Assembly (NCBI GenBank): GCA_036279975.1
Contig: DASURP010000096.1
Coordinates: 14,650 to 78,649 of the forward strand
Direction: 5' to 3'
From: 66-474 sp036279975
GTDB taxonomy: Bacteria; Pseudomonadota; Gammaproteobacteria; Xanthomonadales; Rhodanobacteraceae
DNA length: 64,000 nucleotides
The stretch's first letter is position 1. Every line of letters begins with the position of its first letter. The position numbers and the translations under genes were made by a program. This document shows, piece after piece, positions 26,632 to 33,137 of this stretch. The notes beneath the pieces were generated by a model. That model saw nothing but the letters and a program-made list of their open reading frames with translations. It was not told the DNA's origin and ran no database searches.

Positions 26632-27024
26632 ATGCTCATCCAGGCCTTGCTTGCCACCGGCTGCGGCGCCTTCCTCGGCGCCTGCCTGCGCTATCTGTTT
26701 GGCGTCTGGCTCAACCCGCTGTTTCCGACCATACCGCTCGGCACGCTGGCCGCCAACCTGCTGGGCGGCCTGCTGATGGGCCTGATCCTCGGGGCGTTCG
26801 GGCAGTTCCAGTCGCTCGCACCCGAAACCCGGGTGTTCATCACCACCGGCTTCCTGGGCGGCCTGACCACCTTCTCCACTTTCTCCGGCGAGGTGGTCAC
26901 CCTGCTGCTGCGTCAGCAATACGGCTGGACCGCGGCCACCGTCGGCATGCACCTGATCGGGACCCTGGGCATGACGTTGCTCGGTTTCGCGATGATGCAG
27001 GCCCTGCTGAGGCACTTCGCATGA
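26632..27024 (+). CDS. crcB: fluoride exporter CrcB/Fluc
   Basis: A 130-residue dual-topology fluoride channel with four membrane helices. Signature segments are GCGAFLGACLRYLFGVWL, PLGTLAANLLGGLLMGL (the conserved Asn lining the pore), TTGFLGGLTTFSTFSGE and the last helix. The TTFSTFS motif is the fluoride/sodium site of the family. I chose ATG 26632, with GAGGAG upstream; a longer in-frame start would overlap the region just 3' of the riboswitch. It overlaps the DUF190 gene by ATGA. Confidence 0.95.
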   Translation: MLIQALLATGCGAFLGACLRYLFGVWLNPLFPTIPLGTLAANLLGGLLMGLILGAFGQFQSLAPETRVFITTGFLGGLTTFSTFSGEVVTLLLRQQYGWTAATVGMHLIGTLGMTLLGFAMMQALLRHFA

Positions 27025-27365
27025 ACGGCATCGGCTCTACCCAAGGCGTGTACCTGCGTTTCTTCGTGCACGAGAACCGCCGTCATGGCGGCGTGCTGCT
27101 GTACGACTGGCTGCTCGCGGAAGCCAGGAAGCTCGGGCTGCCCGGCGGCACTGCGTTCCGCTCGATCGCGGGCTTCGGACGCCACGGCGTCACCCATGAA
27201 GCACACTTCCTCGAACTCGCCGGCCAGGAAACCGTGCGGGTGGACTTCGTGGTGACGCGCGAGGCGTCGGCAAGAATGCTGGCGCGCGTGCGCGAGGAAA
27301 ACCTGCAGATGTTCTACGCGATACTGCCGGCCGAATTCGGCGCGCTGGGCGAAACCGTTGAATAA
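27021..27365 (+). CDS. DUF190 (PII-like) protein
   Basis: A 114-residue ferredoxin-like-fold protein related to PII signalling proteins. YLRFFVHENRRHGGVLLYDW, GLPGGTAFRSIAGFGRHG and VRVDFVVTREASARMLARV are the family's conserved segments. DUF190 genes often neighbour crcB, and here translation is coupled by the 4-base overlap. A regulatory or metal/nucleotide-binding role in fluoride resistance is likely but unproven. Confidence 0.87.
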   Translation: MNGIGSTQGVYLRFFVHENRRHGGVLLYDWLLAEARKLGLPGGTAFRSIAGFGRHGVTHEAHFLELAGQETVRVDFVVTREASARMLARVREENLQMFYAILPAEFGALGETVE

Positions 27366-27401
27366 TTCGCTGCGCCCGGCAGCTTGCGCAACAGCTCAGC
27401 A

Positions 27402-28607
27402 ATGGCCCCGGTGACGCAACCGCCACGGTTCATATCGCGAACGGCGGCAAAACGCGCGCTTGTCTTCGTGGTGCTGCTGGGCATCGTCAGCCTGTTCGCC
27501 GACATGACCTACGAAGGTTCGCGCTCGATCTGGGGCCCGTTCCTGGGCACGCTGGGCGCGACCGGTGCGATCGTGGGCCTGGTCGCGGGCGCCGGGGAAT
27601 TGCTCGGCTACGTGCTGCGCTTGTTCACCGGTGCGCTGGCCGACAAGACCAAACGCTACTGGGTAATCACGATCGCGGGCTACGCGATCAACCTGCTGGC
27701 GGTGCCGGCGTTGGCGCTGGCCGGCAACTGGCCGGTCGCGGCGGGGCTGGTGATCCTGGAACGCAGTGGCAAGGCGCTGCGCACGCCCGCGCGCGACGCG
27801 ATGCTGTCGTACGCGGCCAGGGACATGGGCGGCGCCGGCTGGGCCTTCGGCCTGCACGAGGCGCTGGACTCGATCGGCGCGGTACTGGGTCCGCTGATCG
27901 CAGCCCTGGTGCTGTTCCTCAACGGCGGTTACCGGCACGCGTTCGCCTGGTTGCTGCTGCCGGCGCTGGGCGCGCTGGCGACGCTTGCGATCGCGCGCAT
28001 GAAATTCCCGCAGCCGCAGAAGCTCGAGCGGCATCCGGTCCCCGAAATGGCCGATGCCAGGGCGCTGCGCGAACTCAAGGTTTTCCTCGCCGCGACCGCG
28101 CTGATCGCAGCGGGTTATTCGGACTTCGCCCTGATCGCCTTCCACCTCGCCCGCGACCACGTGGTCGCGAACGACCTGGTTCCGGTGCTGTATGCCATCG
28201 CCAGCGTGGCGGGCGGACTCACCGCGCTGGCGTTGGGAAGGCTATTCGATCGTCGCGGTTTGTCGGTGCTGCTGTGGGCGACACTGGGACCGGCGCTGTA
28301 TGCACCGCTGGTGTTCCTCGGCGGCATGTGGTCGGCGTTGGCCGGCATGATCCTGTGGGGCATCGGCTTCGGCGCGCACGACTCGCTGTTCCGCGCCGTG
28401 GTGGCGCAACGCATCCCGCGCGAGCGGCGCGCCACTGCGATGGGCGTGTTCAACGCGATTTACGGCGTGGCATGGTTCCTCGGCAGCATCCTGCTGGGGG
28501 TGTTGTACGATGTGAAGCCGCTCTACACGGTGATCGCCGCACTGGTGTTGCAGCTCGCGGCCTGTCCCCTCTTGTGGAGCCTCCGGACTTCGCACAGGAG
28601 CGCGTGA
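27402..28607 (+). CDS. MFS transporter
   Basis: A 401-residue major facilitator with about 12 membrane helices. Signature pieces are LFADMTYEGSRSIWGPFL at helix 1, GALADKTKRYW as the loop 2-3 motif, RTPARDAMLSY, and GRLFDRRGL as the repeat of the loop motif in the second half. The substrate is unknown; similar xanthomonad proteins are annotated only as MFS. The ATG at 27402 is preferred to an in-frame TTG 18 bases earlier. The stop overlaps the cfa start (TGATG). Confidence 0.85.
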   Translation: MAPVTQPPRFISRTAAKRALVFVVLLGIVSLFADMTYEGSRSIWGPFLGTLGATGAIVGLVAGAGELLGYVLRLFTGALADKTKRYWVITIAGYAINLLAVPALALAGNWPVAAGLVILERSGKALRTPARDAMLSYAARDMGGAGWAFGLHEALDSIGAVLGPLIAALVLFLNGGYRHAFAWLLLPALGALATLAIARMKFPQPQKLERHPVPEMADARALRELKVFLAATALIAAGYSDFALIAFHLARDHVVANDLVPVLYAIASVAGGLTALALGRLFDRRGLSVLLWATLGPALYAPLVFLGGMWSALAGMILWGIGFGAHDSLFRAVVAQRIPRERRATAMGVFNAIYGVAWFLGSILLGVLYDVKPLYTVIAALVLQLAACPLLWSLRTSHRSA

Positions 28608-29776
28608 TGAACGATCTTGCGACATCCACCGAACCCGCCCAGTTGTCGCGCCACGACCAGGCGCTGCGCGAAAAAGCCGGGAAACTGCTCGACCACGCCG
28701 ACGTCCGCATCGACGGCGACCGGCCATGGGACCTGAAGGTGCACGACGAACGGGTGTTCGCGCGCGCCTTCGCACACGGTTCGCTGGGTCTCGGCGAGGC
28801 CTACATGGATGGCTGGTGGGACACGCCATCGCTGGACCAGTTTTTTTACCACGTGCTGGGGGCGCACCTCGACGAACACCTGCGCGACTTCGACGCACTG
28901 CGTGCCCACCTGCGCGCGCGTTTCCTCAACATGCAGCGCGGCCGCAAGGCGTTCAGGATCGGCAAGGCGCACTACGACATCGGCAACGACCTGTTCGCGA
29001 AGATGCTGGGCAAGCGGCTGGTGTATTCCTGCGGCTACTGGAAAGACGCGGACAACCTCGACGATGCCGAGGAAGCCAAGCTGGACCTGGTCTGCCGCAA
29101 GCTGCGACTGCAACCCGGCATGAAGCTCCTCGACATCGGCTGCGGCTGGGGCGAGGCGCTCAAATACGCCGCGGAGAAGTACGGCGCAGCGGGAGTCGGC
29201 GTCACCGTGTCCGAACAGCAGGCACGGTTCGCGCGGGAACTGTGCAAGGGGCTGCCCGTGGAAATCCGCCTGCAGGATTACCGCGACGTCGACGAGAAAT
29301 TCGACGCGGTGTATTCGATCGGCATGTTCGAGCATGTCGGCTGGAAGAACTACCGCGCCTATTTCGAGATGTGCAGGCGGTGCCTGAAGGATGGTGGCCT
29401 TTCGGTGCTGCACTGCATCGGCACCAACGGCTCGCCGAGCCGCCCGGATCCGTGGATCGAGAAGTACATCTTCCCGAACTCGATGATCCCGGCCGCCTCG
29501 CAGGTTACGCCGGCGCTGGAAAACCTGTTCGTGGTCGAGGACTGGCACAACTTCGGCACCGACTACGACAAGACCCTGATGGCGTGGCTGGCCAATTTCG
29601 ACGCAGCGTGGCCGGAACTGTCCGCGACGAACCCGCGCTACGACGAACGCTTTCGCCGCATGTGGCGCTACTACCTGTCGGGCTCCGCCGCCACCTTCCG
29701 CACCCGCCGCGACCAGCTGTGGCAACTGACCTTGTCGCCGCACGGAGTCCCGGGCGGTTACCGCGTGCCGCGTTGA
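28607..29776 (+). CDS. cfa: cyclopropane-fatty-acyl-phospholipid synthase
   Basis: A 389-residue SAM-dependent enzyme that adds a methylene bridge across unsaturated acyl chains of membrane lipids. Evidence is FARAFAHGSLGLGEAYMDGWW, AHYDIGNDLF, LVYSCGYWKDADNLDDAEEA, the SAM site LLDIGCGWGEALKYAAEKYG, SIGMFEHVGWKNY, and the C-terminal VVEDWHNFGTDYDKTLMAWL. Length matches E. coli Cfa (382). It overlaps its neighbours at both ends by TGATG, so it is the middle gene of a coupled operon. Confidence 0.95.
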   Translation: MNDLATSTEPAQLSRHDQALREKAGKLLDHADVRIDGDRPWDLKVHDERVFARAFAHGSLGLGEAYMDGWWDTPSLDQFFYHVLGAHLDEHLRDFDALRAHLRARFLNMQRGRKAFRIGKAHYDIGNDLFAKMLGKRLVYSCGYWKDADNLDDAEEAKLDLVCRKLRLQPGMKLLDIGCGWGEALKYAAEKYGAAGVGVTVSEQQARFARELCKGLPVEIRLQDYRDVDEKFDAVYSIGMFEHVGWKNYRAYFEMCRRCLKDGGLSVLHCIGTNGSPSRPDPWIEKYIFPNSMIPAASQVTPALENLFVVEDWHNFGTDYDKTLMAWLANFDAAWPELSATNPRYDERFRRMWRYYLSGSAATFRTRRDQLWQLTLSPHGVPGGYRVPR

Positions 29777-30675
29777 TGCGCGTGGGGGATACGCCACGGT
29801 CCAGACACGGCTGGTACTTGCGCTCCGCGATCCTTCTGTTGGCGTTGTTCGCCAATGCCCCGGCGCTGGCGGATCCCGCGCTGTGGATGGCCCAAAGCGC
29901 CACGGCCACGGTGTATCTGTTCGGAACGGTGCATGTACTCCCGGATGGCGCCAAATGGCATTACCCGGCGCTGGACAAGGCGCTGGCCGCGAGTGACAAG
30001 TTGTACGTCGAGGAAGACGACGACGATCCGCTCACGATGCAGCTGCTGGTGCTGAAATACGGGATGGACCTGCAACACCCGCTTTCCGGCAAGCTCGACG
30101 CCGGCGATCACGCGCGCCTCGATGCCGCGGCGAAAGCCGCCGGCGTCCCGGGCGGTGCGGCGACCTTGAACGGCATGCAACCGTGGCTTGCCGCGCTGAC
30201 CATTTCGGTCGCACCCATCGTGAAAGCGGGCTACGATCCGAAATCCGGCGCCGACAAGCAACTCGAGCATGCCTTCAAGGCGAAGGGCAAGCCCATCGGC
30301 GCCTTCGAGACCGCGGAGCAGCAGATCAGGTTTTTCGCCGAGCTGTCACCCAGCCTGCAGCTGGATTTGTTGCACAATGCGCTGGACGACTACGCCAGGG
30401 GACCGGCCCAGATCCAGGCGCTGGCGCGCCACTGGCAAGCGGGCGGCATCGCGGCGATCGCGGACATCGTCAACGGGGGCATGCGCAAGCACTACCGCGA
30501 GCTGTACCAGGCCTTGCTGATGAACCGGAACCGCGATTGGGCGAAGCAGATCGAGGCCATGCTGAAGGGGCACGGCACGATCTTCGTCGCGGTCGGCACG
30601 GCGCACCTGGCCGGGCCCGACAGCGTGCAGGCGCAGCTCGCGAAACTGGGGATCGCGAGCAAGCGCGTGCACTGA
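29776..30675 (+). CDS. TraB/GumN family protein
   Basis: A 299-residue exported protein. Residues 1-33 hold a signal peptide (RSAILLLALFANAPALA). The mature domain is TraB/GumN-like: TVYLFGTVHVLPDGAKW, KLYVEEDDDDP and the C-terminal FVAVGTAHLAGPDSVQAQL with a conserved GTxH. Some members are metal-dependent proteases of the Tiki superfamily. Activity here is inferred only from the conserved His and Glu residues. It is coupled to cfa by a TGATG overlap. It is convergent with the SHOCT-like gene. Confidence 0.8.
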   Translation: MRVGDTPRSRHGWYLRSAILLLALFANAPALADPALWMAQSATATVYLFGTVHVLPDGAKWHYPALDKALAASDKLYVEEDDDDPLTMQLLVLKYGMDLQHPLSGKLDAGDHARLDAAAKAAGVPGGAATLNGMQPWLAALTISVAPIVKAGYDPKSGADKQLEHAFKAKGKPIGAFETAEQQIRFFAELSPSLQLDLLHNALDDYARGPAQIQALARHWQAGGIAAIADIVNGGMRKHYRELYQALLMNRNRDWAKQIEAMLKGHGTIFVAVGTAHLAGPDSVQAQLAKLGIASKRVH

Positions 30676-30707
30676 ACCATGGTGCACCGCGTGCGCCCTC
30701 ACGGCGC

Positions 30708-30968
30708 TCAATCGCGTCGGACCAAGCGTTGCAGCCACGCGAACCACCGCGACCCGCGCCCGCGGATTCCCGGCGCGGTTTCGCCGGCGGCGTTAGACAC
30801 CACGCCGGTGCGCCGGCCCGCCTGCATCGCGCCATTACCCCATCCGGAGAGCAACTCCCGGCGGCGCGCGCGGTAGTCGCTGCGGGTGATTTCCCCGAGG
30901 CGGTGCGCTTCGTCCAGCGCACGCAGGCTTCGATTGATCTCGCGCAGGAATTCATCCACTGGCGGCAC
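30708..30968 (-). CDS. small SHOCT-like protein
   Basis: A protein of about 86 residues, function unknown. The core LDEAHRLGEITRSDYRARRR resembles the SHOCT motif (short C-terminal domain), in which Leu-x5-G-x-IT-x2-EY/DY recurs. SHOCT domains are found at protein ends and mediate oligomerisation. A WFAWLQRLVRR tail could be amphipathic. The GTG at 30966-30968 is the best start; GTG 30959 is also possible. It lies about 70 bases after the PP2C stop on the same strand and may be co-transcribed. Confidence 0.5.
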   Translation of the reverse strand: MPPVDEFLREINRSLRALDEAHRLGEITRSDYRARRRELLSGWGNGAMQAGRRTGVVSNAAGETAPGIRGRGSRWFAWLQRLVRRD

Positions 30969-31039
30969 CCAATTGCGATGGGCCGATCCGCGCCGCTGGC
31001 ATTCCCCCGCATGTACCTTCGCGTATCGGCGGCACCCGC

Positions 31040-31759
31040 TCAATCCTGCAGTCGAACGACGACGGCCGATATATTGTCACGCGCCTCGCGCCCCAGGGAA
31101 GTGCGGAAGACATCGGCAAGCACCGCGTCGGGCGCTGCCTGGCGCCGGCAGGCATCCTCGATCTCCGCATCCGACACCTCCTTGTTGAGGCCATCCGTGC
31201 ACAGCACGAATTGCAGGCCCGGGCGACGCCCGGCAACCACCCAGTCCACGTACAAGGCATCGTCGGCACCCACGGCGCGGGTCAGCACCCCGCCCCCCGG
31301 CTGCGATTGCTCGACGCCGCCGCCCCACTGTTCGGCGCGGTCATCCATGCCGTACAGGTGGTCACGCGTGAGCTGGGCCAGGCGGCCGGCCTCGCAGCAA
31401 TAGCAGCGACTGTCGCCCACCCATCCACTCAGCATGAAATCCGGACCGTGCACCAACAACGCCACGGTCGACGCGATCAGGTCGACGCCGCGCGCCAGCG
31501 CCATCTGCCGCAGATCCCGATTGACCCCTGCCAGCGCATCTTCGATCGACTCGACGAAATCGAGCACCCCGCCGCGGCGCGGCAACGCCCCCAGCCGCTC
31601 TACGATCAGGCCACTGGCCACGTCGCCGTCGGCGTGGCCACCCAGGCCATCCGCCACCGCCCACAAGCCGGCGTCGTCCCGGACCAGGATCGCATCTTCG
31701 TTGCGACGGCGAACCTTGCCGATCTCGGTGCGTCCCGCCGCGCGGAAATGCCTCGCCAT
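31040..31759 (-). CDS. PP2C-family Ser/Thr protein phosphatase
   Basis: A 239-residue PPM/PP2C phosphatase, soluble, with all metal-binding motifs. These are VRRRNEDAIL (17-26), AVADGLGGHADGDVAS (Asp37/Gly38), WVGDSRCY, VLCTDGLNKEV and ARDNISAVVV, which carries the last Asp. It should dephosphorylate Ser/Thr proteins. The only Ser/Thr kinase in the window lies 4.3 kb upstream on the same strand (36070-40398), so it is a natural antagonist, though this is inference. A TGTAAT hexamer lies 54 bases upstream of its ATG. Confidence 0.9.
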   Translation of the reverse strand: MARHFRAAGRTEIGKVRRRNEDAILVRDDAGLWAVADGLGGHADGDVASGLIVERLGALPRRGGVLDFVESIEDALAGVNRDLRQMALARGVDLIASTVALLVHGPDFMLSGWVGDSRCYCCEAGRLAQLTRDHLYGMDDRAEQWGGGVEQSQPGGGVLTRAVGADDALYVDWVVAGRRPGLQFVLCTDGLNKEVSDAEIEDACRRQAAPDAVLADVFRTSLGREARDNISAVVVRLQD

Positions 31760-31930
31760 TGTCCTACCCCAATGACCGCCTGGAACGCCGGCGTGAAGTC
31801 CGCCAGCCAATGATTACAGCCACTTGTCAACCAATCCTGAATACCGCTCGAGTCTAACAGGTGGCGGCGTCGGGACGCCCGCCTGGAATGTCCATGCCGC
31901 TCGCCTCGTGGGCCGTCACTGTTAGTTCCG

Positions 31931-31960
31931 TTAAAAGCACGCCCCGCAGAGCGGGGCGTG
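31931..31960 (-). terminator. terminator of secreted-protein unit A
   Basis: A 10-bp perfect stem CACGCCCCGC / GCGGGGCGTG with a 3-base loop, followed on the minus strand by TTTTAA. It lies 38 bases past the stop of the gene at 31998. The identical stem sequence recurs after the paralogous gene at 32578. Confidence 0.75.
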
Positions 31961-31997
31961 TCGCGGGTTCCGGTCGGAGAGCGGACTGATTCACGGA

Positions 31998-32357
31998 TTA
32001 CTTGCTCGCCGGGTTGGCGTTACCGACAATCCGCCGTGTCGGGCGTGACTCCGCCATCGCGGCGAGGTCCCGGACCTGCCGCGCGGTGAGCACACCCTGT
32101 CCCATGATCTGCTCGTACATGCCCCGTCCCACGGCCTGGCGAAAACGCCGGTTGGCGGACTCGTACCTGACCGGATATTCGGAGGATGACGGACCCAACG
32201 CCAGTTCGACATCATGCACGGTCAAGCCGGTCGCCCGGGAGAGCAGCTCGATGGTGTCCGCGGGCTGCATTATTGCGTGGGCCGGGCCCGCACATGCGAT
32301 GCCGGTGAATCCGGCCAAGGTGAATACCATCGTGAATGTGAGTGTGCGAAGTTTCAT
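31998..32357 (-). CDS. small secreted protein A (paralogue of 32637-32984)
   Basis: A 119-residue protein of no known family. MKLRTLTFTMVFTLAGFTGIAC is a signal peptide; the mature part is about 93 residues. The segment LTVHDVELALGPSSSEYPVR followed by RRFRQAV aligns with FTPREIGMLFGAWSSYPEYL and RRYQAVL in the neighbour, so the two are diverged copies. It has its own promoter motif (32465-32490), leader and terminator. The ATG has GGAGG 8 bases upstream. Periplasmic or extracellular location is likely; the job is unknown. Confidence 0.7.
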   Translation of the reverse strand: MKLRTLTFTMVFTLAGFTGIACAGPAHAIMQPADTIELLSRATGLTVHDVELALGPSSSEYPVRYESANRRFRQAVGRGMYEQIMGQGVLTARQVRDLAAMAESRPTRRIVGNANPASK

Positions 32358-32464
32358 GGTGGACGCCTCCAAAACCAGGCAGCGGGTCATCCATGACGGG
32401 CGTGCGTGGAAGACGGGGTCGACCGCTTCCTGCGGGCGCGGGGATTCACTCCTCCGTGCTTGGT

Positions 32465-32490
32465 TTCGGCGTCCGCGGCTGACGATTACA
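32465..32490 (-). promoter_or_regulatory. putative ECF-sigma promoter, unit A
   Basis: On the minus strand TGTAAT is followed after exactly 14 bases by GCCGAA. The same pair with the same spacing precedes unit B and the DUF1232-like gene. It lies about 108 bases before the start of secreted protein A. Recognition by the sigma factors at 40395-41900 is inferred. Confidence 0.55.
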
Positions 32491-32577
32491 GCGGTTGCTG
32501 AACCTCGCTGCACGCCAAAAGCAGGTCGAACGGGTCGTGGCGACCCACGGATGTGCCCGCGGCGCGAGGCAACACAA

Positions 32578-32600
32578 CACGCCCCGCTCAGCGGGGCGTG
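32578..32600 (-). terminator. terminator of secreted-protein unit B
   Basis: The same 10-bp stem as at 31938 (CACGCCCCGC / GCGGGGCGTG) with a different 3-base loop, 37 bases past the stop of the gene at 32637. It is followed on the minus strand by TTGTGTTG, a poorer T tract. Confidence 0.6.
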
Positions 32601-32636
32601 AAATACGGACACCGGCTGGAGAGTGGACGGCATCGG

Positions 32637-32984
32637 TCACTTGACCGCGACAGCCGCCTTGCTGGCCGCATCCTGCGCGGCAACGTATTCCTGCAGCACG
32701 GCCTGGTAGCGGCGTTGCAACGTGTCGATGCCACCAGACAGGTATTCGGGATACGAACTCCATGCTCCGAACAGCATGCCGATTTCGCGTGGCGTGAAGT
32801 TGGCACGGATCATCTGATTGAACGCGTCACACGCGTGGCCGAACGTGACGCTCGGGGGCGCGCATTCGGCGATCGGCGCGCCCGTAACGTTCACCAACGG
32901 CAGGGTCTGGCCCTGCGCTGCTGCGGACGCTACGCCGGTGACTCCCGCGATGACGATGGCGATGGAAATTGCGCTGAGTTTCAT
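32637..32984 (-). CDS. small secreted protein B (paralogue of 31998-32357)
   Basis: A 115-residue protein of no known family. MKLSAISIAIVIAGVTGVASA is a signal peptide. The mature part has two Cys (AECAPP and HACDAF), perhaps a disulphide that copy A lacks, then FTPREIGMLFGAWSSYPEYL and RRYQAVLQEYVAAQ, shared with copy A. An in-frame ATG 12 codons upstream (33018-33020) exists, but the MKL start matches copy A. Its leader, promoter motif and terminator stem are all homologous to those of copy A. Confidence 0.7.
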   Translation of the reverse strand: MKLSAISIAIVIAGVTGVASAAAQGQTLPLVNVTGAPIAECAPPSVTFGHACDAFNQMIRANFTPREIGMLFGAWSSYPEYLSGGIDTLQRRYQAVLQEYVAAQDAASKAAVAVK

Positions 32985-33092
32985 GACATTCACCTCTGAA
33001 ACCTGCAGCAGGTTGTCCATAACGGGCGTGCACGGCTGGGGTTGATCCGCTCACTTCCGGTGGGTGGCGGGGACGTTGCCCTCACGATTTAC

Positions 33093-33118
33093 TTCGGCGG
33101 GAACGTCCGGCAATTACA
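33093..33118 (-). promoter_or_regulatory. putative ECF-sigma promoter, unit B
   Basis: Minus-strand TGTAAT, 14 bases, then GCCGAA, as in unit A. It lies about 109 bases before the start of secreted protein B, the same distance as in unit A, and just past the end of the TonB-receptor gene. Confidence 0.55.
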
Positions 33119-33137
33119 CCGCCCTGCGCCCCTGCGA

